NCBI RefSeq assembly: GCF_037893015.1
Contig: NC_133662.1
Span: 273,189,444-273,253,443 of the forward strand
Source of the DNA: Macrotis lagotis
Taxonomy: Eukaryota; Chordata; Mammalia; Peramelemorphia; Peramelidae
Direction: 5' to 3'
Length of the DNA stretch: 64,000 bases
Below, in pieces: positions 46,711 through 57,570 of this stretch. The translations under genes were made by a program, and so were the position numbers. The stretch's first letter is position 1, and every line of letters starts with the position of its first letter. The notes beneath the pieces were generated by a model that saw only the letters and a program-made list of their open reading frames with translations, was not told where the DNA came from and did no database searches.

Positions 46711-49583
46711 GCCAGAAGGATGTGCCAAAGGAAGCCCATCTTCTTTCCTGTTGTTGTGTAGGGCTGCTTCCCTCAGATCCCATCATTAGGTGATGGTACC
46801 ATTGTCCAGGAGGTGACCAGAGGCCCGTAAACATCCTCCATCTGGTTTCCATTTGTACCCTTTAGTAAACATCTATGAGATCACTGCTCCTGACCAGTCA
46901 GATGGCTAAGACCTGAAAATCCAGTAACAGAAAGGAAAGCTGATGGGTCAAGGATCACCTGAGGGAGAACACTAGTAAGTGGGGTCAGGGAGGCTTCTTG
47001 TATAAGGTTCAAGCTGGAATCTTGAACCTGGGAGAAGAATGGGTGGAGGGGTAGACTGAGCCTTCCCAGCTTGGGTAAAAAGGGGAGCATCATGTTGGTA
47101 GACCAGCAGGTCAGAGGTACCAGTGCCACCAAACAACATTGTCTAGGAGGTCTGGAGAATAGGAAAAGAGATTGGGCAGAACTGGGTCAACAGCAAAGTA
47201 GCTTATGTTCCATTTGACAACATATACTTGTGTCATAAAGTGATATGATCAGGCTGCTTTTGGATCATCATTGTGGCAGCTTCCACAGAGGAGGAGCCAA
47301 AATTGTGGCCCCAAAAAGTACCAAGGGTGGTGAAATCAAATTAAATTGTGTTATAAATGAATGAAAGAAAAACCTGCTAGAATGAAAGCAAATTGTAGAT
47401 TTTATTCATGAATCTTGCAGGATATGGTTACCTCACCTAGTGTGAGGCACAAGGTAGCACGTGAACATCAGATAACTTACAGTCTTCAGAAACTCTTTCC
47501 CCTCCTTCTTGGATTTTCATAGGCTCTCAGAGTTTGAGTTAGAATCTAAGAGGTCTGCCCATCCCATGCCCGCCCCAATATGATTCTCCCCCATCATACA
47601 ACACATGATATGCTGATGAACCCCAATCTGCACAGGGGCTGTGTGGGATAATATTCAATGACCTAATTGCACAAACTCAGTTGCATTCGGTCAACATCTC
47701 CAGGTCACTCTTGACTGGCTGGGGACTGGTTTCTTCTAATCTTGGGTTTGTCAGCTCTGGAATGGGATTAGGAAAACTCTCCCAATTTTGTGATTAACTG
47801 GGGCCATTCCTCCTTTGTAATGGATTTCAAAGGGACCCCCCCTTCACACCCTGTGAAGACCAGCACCCTACATTCCTCACAAGTGTATGTGGGGAAACAC
47901 CTGAGAAAAGAAATAAAAATACAACAAAAAGTTGACAAAGCCTCATTTTAATCCTTGTTGACATTCAATCCACAGGGATGCTATGGACGTGTTCATGGCT
48001 CCCATTTTTTTTAAGTTAGAAATTCCTGGCCTGGAGGATGAATTTAAAAGAGGAAAGACCCCAGTCTACCTTGTGGGGCTTCTGTAATATTTCAGGTGAT
48101 GGTGATGGAGCTGTTATCTGGGCTATTGGAAATATGAGTATAGAGTAGGGAATAGGAAAGAGCGACAAAAACAGAGATAGAGACAGAGACAGAGAGATAA
48201 AGTGAGAGACATACCCAGTGATCCCAAGAGACAAACAGAAAAAGAGAGAAAGCCAGAGTCAGTCAGAATTGAAGAATAACCTTCTAAAAGAGTCAAGATG
48301 GGTCACAGTGAGAACTAGGCCAGTCGTCACTGGCAAGGAGAGAATGCAATTTCAATTCTTATTAGGCCCAGGGAGGAGAAAGAGGATAGTGTAGATGGTG
48401 TTTGGGGGTTAGCTCAAGAGAAGACAAGGATTTCTCCCCATTGGGAGGACCGAGGATTCCTGGACCATGCTTAGCAAGAGGAGTAGATTTAGAGCTGCCA
48501 TGGGAGGTAGTAAGGTGGGCCATCAGAGCTCAATGGGGCATTGCCTCGCAGCTCAGACTAGAGCAGATAAATGGGTCAACCCACCCCATAACTGACTCCA
48601 GGGCCATTGTGACATCAGGGAAACAGGGAAGGCTGATGATTAGGGATTCTTCTGGTTGGTCTACTTTTCTTCAGGTCCAGAAAGCACTATTGTTTCTGGA
48701 GGAGGGGGTTGGGATTTTGCTTGCCCATGTATACATACTCACTCACTCACATACAGAAAACGCATACATGTGCCCATACAAATACAGACAACATATACCC
48801 ACAGACACAAACTTGCAAGCACACTTCTGTACACATACATACATACATACACAGAAACATATTTACACACAGACTACACACTCTCACACGCATGCACACT
48901 CCAGTACTCTCACCCCCAGGGCTTCCCCTTGCACAGGGTCCCCAGGATTTTCTCTCTCACTTCTTTTTCACTGACCCTGGACATCTTCCTCCCAGAAGCT
49001 ACACTCTCTCCCCAAACCTACAGGAACTGGAACTTGCCCTCAGGCATAGCCAGATCCCACCGAGGCAGTGACCCCTGAGGGAACTTCCTGTCAATTCAGG
49101 CCACTTTTATGAAGAATCTACTCTGGGCCAAAATGGGGAAACAAGTAATGACAAAAGACGATCCCTGCCCTCCAGGAGCTTACTTTCTCCTGGGAAAAGA
49201 CAAAAGAGTCGGGGGGGGGGAGGGGGGGACAAACTGGAGATGAATCCCATCAGAGCAGTAGATGCAAATTGGGGTGACCTGAGAAGAGTCCAGTCTCTAT
49301 CCCCAACAAAGGAAGACTGGGAGGAGTTTGATTCTCTGCCCCCCAACTCTCCCCCCAGGGGATCTGAATTTGAAGAAAGCCTTCAATACCCATTCGCCAA
49401 ATCCCTTCCTGGTGACCATGAGTCTATCCTGACCCTCTTGGTCCATGACAACTCTCCTCCCCCCCACCCGCAGCAAATATGGGAAACTCCTTCTTTCCCC
49501 TCTATGCCCCATGCCACCACCTGGACCACCAGGCTTTAGAAAAGAGAAGTGCCAAGTGATTTTTAGAAGTGTCTCCATGAGAT
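46711..49583. other. Unit spacer between KRTAP10 remnant and KRTAP12-like gene
   Basis: No gene seen. It matches 894-3300 in order (GTCAACAGCAAAGTAGCTTATG at 47190, GAGTTAGAAATTCCTGG-type word at 48015, GA-rich block at 48170-48250, CA-rich block at 48720-48910). It is interrupted by an LTR-like insertion at 47349-47881. Confidence 0.6.
47349..47881 (-). mobile_element. Possible solo LTR of an endogenous retrovirus-like element
   Basis: About 530 bases absent from every sister unit at the same point. The - strand version begins TGTGAGGAATG and ends TATAACA, with AATAAA about 60 bp before that end, which is the shape of a solo LTR. No clear target duplication and no internal region are seen. 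The family is not identified. It is an old fossil. Confidence 0.4.
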
Positions 49584-49589
49584 TTTATT
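49584..49589 (-). other. Poly(A) signal of KRTAP12-like gene at 49946
   Basis: AATAAA on the - strand (GTAATAAAATCTC), about 360 bp past the stop. Confidence 0.75.
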
Positions 49590-49945
49590 ACACGTTGACT
49601 TTTGGGAGGTCATTGCTGGAGTGGTCCCAAGGAGAAGAGGGGCACTAAGAAAGCCAGGCCCTGATGTGCCAGGATCTCCCTGGAGGCAGATCTGGAAGGT
49701 TCACTGAGGGAATGGGGGCTGCTGTTCCATAGTAGAATCTGTAAGGCGTGATGTGGCCTGGGTAGTTTCTGGCAACAGTGACTTAGCCTGGGTCTCATAG
49801 CTGGTAAGTCAGAACCAAGCTATCACTAGACTCCAAGCTGTGGGAAATGAGGAGGGCCCTGCTCAGTGGCAGGTGGCCCTGACCTCAGTGATGTAAAATG
49901 TGGATTCTTCCATGGTCCTCTCAAGTGAACTGGGAGAAGACATTC

Positions 49946-50329
49946 TCAGCAGCAGGAGGGGGTACAGGAGGAGGCTGGCTGGCAGCAGGAGGCCTGACAG
50001 GAAGCTACCCCACACACCACAGGCTTGCAGCACACAGGCACACACAGAGCTGGTTTGCAGCAGACTGGCACACAGCAGGTAGATTGGCAGGGGCTGGACA
50101 CACAGACAGGGCTACAGGAACCAGCCTGGCAGCAGGGGGATGGGCAGGGGCTGCCACCACTGGGGGAGCAGCTGCCAGTTCCACAGGCTTCCTGGCAACT
50201 GGTCACCACAGGGCAAGCTGGGCGGCAGAGCAGGACTATACAGGAGGCCGGGCGGCAGCAAGGACGGACACAGCAGACAGGCACCGAGCAGGTTGGTTGG
50301 CAGCTGGTGGAGCAGCTAGTGGTGCACAT
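49946..50329 (-). CDS. KRTAP12: Keratin-associated protein 12-like, high-sulphur
   Basis: Intact single-exon gene of 127 residues. It opens MCTTSCSTSCQPTCSVPV (Thr at position 3 where the sister copies have His), then CRPACPVVTSCQEACG, CPSPCCQAGSC and paired CVPVCCKP repeats, and ends SSCTPSCC. It is about 12 residues shorter than the 19098 copy. Part of this is an in-frame loss of the CTSLLCG stretch before the last TPSCC. A TATA box (50412) and an AATAAA (49584) are both present. The upstream spacer lacks the RTE-like LINE seen in all the other KRTAP12 units whose spacer survives, which marks this unit as the most distinct. Hair matrix protein by family. Confidence 0.92.
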   Translation of the reverse strand: MCTTSCSTSCQPTCSVPVCCVRPCCRPASCIVLLCRPACPVVTSCQEACGTGSCSPSGGSPCPSPCCQAGSCSPVCVSSPCQSTCCVPVCCKPALCVPVCCKPVVCGVASCQASCCQPASSCTPSCC

Positions 50330-50411
50330 GGTGGTTAGAGTGGGTGGTTCCTTTGGGAGAGGAGTAGCAGAAGAGAGGTGGCTTTGGATAACTCCTTTCT
50401 CCTGGCAAGGC

Positions 50412-50418
50412 TTTTATA
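50412..50418 (-). promoter_or_regulatory. TATA box of KRTAP12-like gene at 49946
   Basis: Minus strand GGGTATAAAAGCC, about 85 bp upstream of the ATG. Confidence 0.8.
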
Positions 50419-53400
50419 CCCCTCTGCAAAGTTATTGTGATTCTGTGTTTATGTTTGTGTGTGTTTACCACAACAAACAAAGGCTTTTTTTTGTTGTTGT
50501 CACCCCCCTTCCCTCTCCCAAACAGTTTATTAAACTTCTCTGTAGGTCCTTGTCAGTGTTTCTTAGATTCTCACATGTGATCCCTGGGGCCTTGAGAGTA
50601 AGTGGGGACTTCTTAGAGGCCACCGTCCCCTTTGTTTAATTGTGTTTAATCATTCTTCCTCCTTCCTTCTAAACCAAACTCAAGGCTTTGGGGTGAGTCC
50701 TTAAAGCAGGAAACCCGGACCTTCCTGGTCTCCTGGGGATTCTTGGTCTCTCCACAACAATCCAGACCCAAATATTTATTGAACATTTATTCAATAACAT
50801 AGAGAAAGGAATTTGATCATCTAAGCCAAGAGGTTTTAGGGAGAGTATAGAACTGCTGAAGAGTGGGATGACCAGTGTTCCCCTCCATAGGCATGATGCT
50901 CTGGGGTAAGAGAAGATAATGGTCACTTGCTTGGTCCTGGTAGAAACAGCCCAGTGCTTTGGGAAGGAGAGCTGGCACAAGCTCCTGTGCTCTTGAGGTT
51001 TTAGTGGCCTCTCAAAGAAAATGCCTTGCAAAATGTTTCCATGCTGGGCCCTTCCATCTTTCCATGTTACTTCCTTAGTTATGTTCTCTTTCACCCAGAC
51101 TTGCTTGCTGGGTCTTATACACATTAGGCCATCTCCCACCTCAGTGTCTTTGTCCAGACCTTCCCCTACTCCTGGACGGTTCTCCCTCCACACCTCTGCT
51201 TCTGTGGGCCCCAGCTTCCTCTGAGACAGACTTCTGTGTCACATTTAATAGGAAGTCTTTCCTACTCCCTATAGATTCCAGTGCCCTCTGCCCCTGAAAT
51301 ACCTTTGTTTCTCCTTGCCCATCTTCATCCTGTTTCCTCTGGTAGGATGCAAGCCCTGAGGGAAGTCCCTGTGCCCCTGTTTTCTTTAGATGTTACACAC
51401 TTGCCACAGCCCCTGGAAGAAAGTAAAATGGAGCGTCTCTTCTCCAACAGCCTGAGGGTCCCATGGACTCCGGTCTTCCCAGGCGCCTCTTGGGCTTTCT
51501 AGGGCTGCAGAGGTTCCCATGTCCCAATGCGGGGGGCGACCCTGATCCCTGGGTCGGGATCTCTCTGACCTTCTCATGTTCTGTTCTTGGTGACAAAGAG
51601 TAAGAAGCCTCATCCCACGCCCATCTGAGGTTCCTCCACATTCCTGAAGACAGTTGTTGAGTCCTCCCTAAGAAGTGTCTAGAAAGAGCCTCCTCCCAAA
51701 GTATGATTTCTTCCCAGTTTGGGTTTGTCTCTCTCCCCTTGGGGGATAGGCAGCTGGGCAGCCTAACTTAAACATGTGACCCTGAACAAAGACCACTGTC
51801 CCCTTAAAGGTCCAGGTGTCAAGAGTGCTCTTTGTGCCCTTGTTGTGGACACTGATTTTCACAAACCAAAGATGTCCTCCCTGGCAGGGAAAGAGGGAGT
51901 CACCAGGAAAGGAGGGAGCAAGGGACAAGTCTGTATGTGTGAATGTCCACATGTGCTCATGTGGAGGTATCCCTGGTCACTGGGCTTCTTGTCTCCCACC
52001 AAGGGAGCCTGTTCAGACGGACGGTAGCGCCTCCTTCCTTTTCTGGCTTCCTTCCCTGAGAAGTCAACTGGCTCATAATCAGCCCTAGCGTGATGTGGGA
52101 TAAAATTGTCCTGGGGCTGCTATTAGTAAGTTGTTTGGACTTTAGGAGAGTAGAGAGTCCTGGGGGCTGCCTGGATGCTGGGAATGCAGAGATTGTCTAC
52201 AAGGGGCATCTCTCCAGGTGGGCTCCCCTCCTCCAGCTGTGACTGCCCTTCTGTGTCAGGCCCTTCAACATGATCATTCTTCCCTGTCTGCCTGGTGCCC
52301 TCTTTGATTGACTTTAGGATTTCAGGTCCAGGTGGGGATGGCGAATGATGTTACCCAGTTTAGGTAGATCCTGAGGTAACTGATGATTTCTCATTCCATG
52401 AGGGAGAGCTGGGAGGAGAGCCATGTTCTATCTGAGAGGTGCATGCCAGGAACCCCTGATCAGGGACTGCCCTTGTCTGGAGCCCAGGCGGGGGAGGCAC
52501 TAGACTCACCGCAAATGAACTGTTTTCCTTTATGGATATCCTGGCTCTGGACCAGAAGGAGTAAGGCACATAAACCAAGAAAATATTTTCTGGTCATTCT
52601 CATTATCCAAGTTTCCTTATGCAGTTACACTTGGCCTGAGGCTCCAGCAGGTGCCAGGGCAGAAAGTACTGGGAATCCTGCTCTTGAACCAGGTAGATCG
52701 ACATCTGCTTCCTAACCTGCTTGGCACACTTCTTGGAACATTATAAGAGCTCTCAAAAAGCTTCTTTTCTAAACTTCCCCTAATCTGGGGCTCTTGGGAC
52801 CCCCCCTTCTTCCTGGCAGCAGAAGAGATGCCCCTTGGGAGAAGGGACTGCTTTCTCCCTTCATTCTGTATTCTAGCACCTTGTCCCATATTAGACACAT
52901 CTCAGAAATCTGAGAAATGGTCAGTCATTGATCCGTCCTGCCCAAGACCTTTTCCCGGATCTGTCCCTCTGTGTTTTGGCTTGCATGCACCCAGCCCAGA
53001 ACTGCGCCCTTCCGGTTTGGAGCCAAGACTTTGGACAATGCCCAGCAGAAGGCGACTTCTGCCCCTTGAACACCTGTTCTGTCCCTCTTGTATCCTTGAA
53101 ATTCTCTTGAATGGCAGATGATCAGGCAATGACCTCAGTGTCCTAATGTCTCCCCCGTGATCCCTGCTAGGCCTCCTCGGCAGTCCAGTTCAGCCAGAGC
53201 TGGAGCCCACTCAGGTGACACTCACACCTGGCTGTATCCTGACCCTTGGGGCTATGGCTTGAGGACCAAGGGCCTGTCCCAGGGGAAGCAAGTTGGGGGA
53301 GGAGGCCTGGGAAGAGGGACCGAGAGCAACCACTGGGAAAAATGGCCCTCTGGCATTGCACTGCTGCTGTTGCTAGATGTGGTAACAGTGAGATAGACAT

Positions 53401-54025
53401 GGCAACCTCTCTTGGGGATAGCGCCACCCTTGCCCCAACACTAGAGCAAAGGGCCTAAAAGAGTACCTGGGAGAAGCAAGGACATCAGATGAACTGGGTT
53501 GACTGCCCACTGGGGTGGTTCCTGGAGAAAGTCATCTCAAAATGCTGGAATCTTGTGCTCTGGGCCCCAGGTGCTAGACATCCAGTAAGTGAGGACAAAG
53601 GGTGGAGGGTTCCTGAGTCCATGAGAAGCCCTGTTTGTGATCCTGCCATATCCAGCCAAGGGTCCCCCAACCTCAAAGGTGTATTTGTTTATAGCTCAAC
53701 CTTAGAAAGCCTTGTACTGAGGAACAGGAAGATCATTCCCCAGAAATGTGAATGTAGAAGAAGGTGACATCCTTCCTAAATGCATGCAAGGTCATTCCTG
53801 TCTGGGTGGTGTTGGTAGATGCAGGTTTTAAGGCAGTGGCCTGGTGGTGAGGGGATGGGCATCATATGGCACAGTGTAGGCCAGGGATGAAAATGTCGGT
53901 TCCTGTACTATCTCCCTTGGCCTTGTGGGCCCCTTAGTTCTCCTAGGACTTAACTCCCCCAGCCCCGGTGGGCCCAGTATTAGGCAAAAGGGTGAGTGAG
54001 AAGCCAGGAAGGTGAGTCAATGTGG
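50419..54025. other. Spacer between last KRTAP12 and last KRTAP10, no LINEs
   Basis: No gene seen. The part to about 52250 matches other units without their RTE-like and L1 insertions. CCCAGACTTGCTTGCTGGGT (51097) continues within about 30 bp to CCATCTCCCACCTC. GGATGCTGGGAATGCAG (52173) continues to CATCTCTCCAGGTGGG (52206). From about 52300 to 54000 the sequence is largely unique. Confidence 0.6.
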
Positions 54026-54031
54026 TTTATT
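54026..54031 (-). other. Poly(A) signal of KRTAP10-like gene at 54350
   Basis: AATAAA on the - strand (GGCAATAAACCAC), about 320 bp past the stop. The surrounding 3' UTR is more diverged than in the other units. Confidence 0.75.
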
Positions 54032-54349
54032 GCCAGGCCCATGGCAGGGACCGTCCCCACACTCTCTGGGCTTGGACAGAACCTGAGAACTGGGATGGTG
54101 CCAGCTGAGCTGAGTGCATCTGGAAGCAGGAGCCATGGCTGGGGTCAGCCCTGGTATGGCTGAGGCCTGGCATGGGTCTGTGGGGGGTAGCATTTGATTT
54201 GGCATCTTGCCTGTGGCCTGGTAGTCTCTGAATTTGGGGCTGATGTCGGCCAGTTGGTCAGGCTGGTGTTTGGGCCTGGATCCAGAAGGTCTGCTGAAGT
54301 CCAGCAGGTCTGGAGGGTCTGAGAGAGAATGGGAAATACTGTCCTCTGG

Positions 54350-55108
54350 TCAGCAGCAAGACTTCTGACTACAGGTGGTAGTGCAGCAGGCGGGTTTGCA
54401 GCAGACGGGCCGGCAGAGGAGGGACACACTGGAGGTGGGGCGGCAGCAGGTGGAGGCTGGGCAGCAGGACGGGGCGCAGCAGCAAGAAGAGGAGGAGGAT
54501 GTGGTGGTGCAGCAAGAGGGTTTGCAGGAGAGGGGCACACAGCAGGAGGATGAACCACACACGGGCCGGCAGAGGAGGGTGATGCAGGAGGCTGGGCGAC
54601 AGCAGCTGGGCTGGCAGCAGCTGGAGGCCGGACAACAGGTTGTGGTCACACAGCAGCTGGGCTTGCAGCACACGGGCAGGGCCAGGCAGCAGCTGGGCTG
54701 GCAGCAGAGAGGCGTGCAGCAGCAGGACTGCACCGCACAGGGAGAGGCAGTGAAACTAGGGGCTTGGCAGCAGGAAGACCCGCAGCCAGAGGACTGGCAA
54801 CAGGTTGGAGAGCAGGAGGAGGTACAGGTGGCCTGGCAGGGGCTAGGTTCACAAGCTGGCTGGCAGGAGGTGGGCAGGCAGCAGACTGGGCGGCACACGA
54901 GGGTCAGGCAGGAGGCCGGCTGGCAGCAGGAGGTTGAGTAGTAGGAGCCAGGTTCACAGCAGCTCTCTGGGCAGTCGTCCAGCTGCCAGGATGAACCCGT
55001 GCAGGAACGGGGCAAGCAGACATTGCTGCTACAGCTCACGTCACTGGAGCACACTGAGGTGGCTGAGGCGGTGGGCATGCAGGGTCTGGAAAAGCAGGTG
55101 TCTGCCAT
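54350..55108 (-). CDS. KRTAP10: Keratin-associated protein 10-like, high-sulphur
   Basis: Intact single-exon gene of 252 residues, the shortest intact KRTAP10 copy. The head is [43 protein letters not shown]. The next segment is SYYSTSCC, where the other copies have a run of CC pairs (GCCGPSCCP...), so a stretch of cysteines has been lost. The middle CCxxxCC block shares motifs with the 10995 copy ([21 protein letters not shown]). It ends GQKSCC. The ATG at 55106-55108 is in a strong context. The TATA box is about 155 bp upstream rather than about 90, because a TG/GA microsatellite has expanded in the leader. It is the copy nearest to TSPEAR exon 2. Confidence 0.93.
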   Translation of the reverse strand: MADTCFSRPCMPTASATSVCSSDVSCSSNVCLPRSCTGSSWQLDDCPESCCEPGSYYSTSCCQPASCLTLVCRPVCCLPTSCQPACEPSPCQATCTSSCSPTCCQSSGCGSSCCQAPSFTASPCAVQSCCCTPLCCQPSCCLALPVCCKPSCCVTTTCCPASSCCQPSCCRPASCITLLCRPVCGSSSCCVPLSCKPSCCTTTSSSSSCCCAPSCCPASTCCRPTSSVSLLCRPVCCKPACCTTTCSQKSCC

Positions 55109-55119
55109 GGTGGGAGCAG

Positions 55120-55215
<96 letters not shown>
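55120..55215. repeat. (TG)n(GA)n microsatellite in KRTAP10 5' leader
   Basis: About 15 TG units with one TGCG interruption, then about 27 GA units. It lies between the ATG (55108) and the TATA box (55262). Confidence 0.93.
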
Positions 55216-55218
<3 letters not shown>

Positions 55219-55260
55219 AAGATGTAGGACTGGGGTGAAGGTGGCACAGCCTGGTGGGCT

Positions 55261-55268
55261 CTTATATC
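55261..55268 (-). promoter_or_regulatory. TATA box of KRTAP10-like gene at 54350
   Basis: Minus strand GGGATATAAG, flanked by the conserved CAGAGGG. Confidence 0.78.
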
Positions 55269-56170
55269 CCTCTGGCAGCAGGATGTGCCAAGGGGAGCCC
55301 AAGCCTTCTTCCCTGTTGTTGTGTAGGGCTGCTTCCCTCCGAGCCCATCATTAGGTGATGATGCTATTGTCCAGGAGATGGCCAGTGGCCCATAAACAGC
55401 TTCCATTGGTTTTCCATTCTCACCTTTAGTAAATATCGCTGAGTCCCCCTCCCTAGGACAGTTCTGCTTCCTGTGGGGAGGGTAGGCAGAATGTCCCTTG
55501 CTCCTTCATCGCCCCCATCCCACTTCTCCAACTTTATCAGTCCATCCAGGCCCTCGTGGTCATTGAGGCTGAGCCCGGACCCTCACCCTTCTTCCTCAGT
55601 GAGCCTCCATTCTCTCTCTCACTCTCAGACCAGGGGGTCCCAGCATACACACCCGTGTCCCCAGGAGACTCTCAGTTTCCACAGTCCTCATTTGCCTCCA
55701 GAATGCATTCACTTTTCAAGCCCCTTGCAGTCTGGCCCTCTCCTCTCTTTCCAGCCTCATGCCCCACTCTCCCCCAGGGACTCTGCCGTCCAGTGGCCCC
55801 AACCTCCTGGACGCTCCATGAATTAGACCCTTCTCTCTGGGCTCTGGCATTCTCTCTAGCCATCCCAGGACCCGGACCACCACTTCTGTAGGAAGTCTCC
55901 CTAAGTGCTCTTCATGCTAGTGACCCCATCGGAGGGCCCTTTGTCTGTTCTGTATGTGGCTCGGAGGTAGCCTTATCTGAGGCTAGGACAGAACTGTCCC
56001 CAGGACAGGACAGAACTGTTTCCTGCGGTCCTAGGCTGGCGGGGGCCTCACTGCCCTTCCCTCCCAGAGGTGGACAGTGGGGTCTCTCCTAGCTGGAAGC
56101 ATCCAGCTGCTTTCCACAGTAAGCTTCTCTCTCCAAGAGGAGTCCAGCGGGGGGAGGCTCCTGGGGAAGC

Positions 56171-56218
56171 TAACCCTAACCCTAACCCTAACCCTAACCC
56201 TAACCCTAACCCTAACCC
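56171..56218. repeat. Interstitial telomeric repeat, (TAACCC)8
   Basis: Eight perfect, uninterrupted TAACCC units with no degenerate flanks, in otherwise unique intron sequence. Confidence 0.97.
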
Positions 56219-56981
56219 TCAAATGGGGGAGGGGCCTTCTCAAAGGAAAGGATGGTTTGCCTTTATTTGTACTCAAGTGCTGGCACACAGTAGGAGCCTA
56301 ATGAGTGCTTACTGACTGACTGACCGTCCCCACAACCCAGTTCCACTGCTGACCCAGTGGGTGCTCAGCTTGTCTGGGGAGTCTGCAGCCCCTAGCCAAG
56401 CAGGTGGGAAAGTGGGTTCCCCAGAAGTGTCTTCAGGGGCTCTCCCAAGGGAAGGTGGTTGAAGGATGGCAGAGGCTTGGGAACGACCTTTCCTGGGCCT
56501 TCCTTGAGTCTGGGCAATGGGCCTTTGCTGCCCAGATCCTCCCTGCCCCCAGCCCTGGCTGCTGGGCAGCAGCAGCTCCCAAATTCAGCTTGAATTTGGT
56601 TTTTCCAATCAATTGATCAACTTTTCTTAAGCACCTTCTGGATACCAGAGCCTGCTCTAAGCTCTGAGGATATAAAAAGAAGCCAAAGACAGTCATTGCC
56701 CTCAGGGAGCTTCCAATCTAAATGGAGAAGACAAACCAAGCTAAATGCAGGATGAAGGAAAGGCAGGGAATGGAGAGGTGGGGGGGGGGGGCTCTGTCGC
56801 CCTGTGCCCCCTCCCCTGTGGCCTCCCTCTGAGGGCAGACCAGAGAAGGGAAGGAAGCCCTGACAGAAAGGGGCACCTTAAGGAGCCCGAGCTCTGACAG
56901 GCCCTCCCAAAGTAAGATTTCTAAGAACCATTGAGATGGTTAAACCCCTGGAGACTTTTTTTTCTGGCAAGATAGAGAGGC

Positions 56982-57028
56982 TGGGGTCTCTGTGGGGTCT
57001 CTGTGGGGTCTCTGTGGGGTCTCTGTGG
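56982..57028. repeat. 11-bp minisatellite
   Basis: TGGGGTCTCTG repeated about 4.3 times without error. Confidence 0.93.
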
Positions 57029-57384
57029 CCTCGTGTGAAGCCCTGCCTGGGCAGAGATCCCTTCCCAACAAGGACCACCAGCTGACCTGGGTCTCCTACT
57101 CCCGGCAGTCTGCTCCATGCTGGGATATCCTGGGCTCAAGCGGGAACCCGCCCCTGCTGGTGCCCCAGTTCTGGCCTCCTTCCCACACTGCAGCCTTCCT
57201 AGCATGTGAAGACACATCCCAAGGGTTTGCTTTCCCTGGGAGACGCTCCAGCAGTTTCTCCAACTCGAAGGGCCTCAGAGTCTCCATCTGGTCGACTTTG
57301 CGCAGGAGTGGTCTGGATAGGGGGATCCGAGTGAGAAAATGTCCGGATTCTCCTCTTCTGTGGTGTAGACAGAACACTGGCTTG

Positions 57385-57570
57385 GTGTGTATTAAATATC
57401 TACTGCAACTCTGTGGGAGTTCCTACTTTACAATTGAGGAAACTGAGGCAGGCAGAGGTGAAGTGACTTGATCAGGGTCACACAGCTCCTAAACGTCTAA
57501 GATCAGGTTTGCCCTGGGTCCCTCCTGACTCCAGACCCAAGGCTCTAGCCATTGTGCTGGCCAACTGCCT
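57385..57570 (+). repeat. MIR SINE
   Basis: Core words TTTACAATTGAGGAAACTGA, GTGAAGTGACTTGATCAGGG and TCACACAGCTCC match MIR. Confidence 0.8.
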
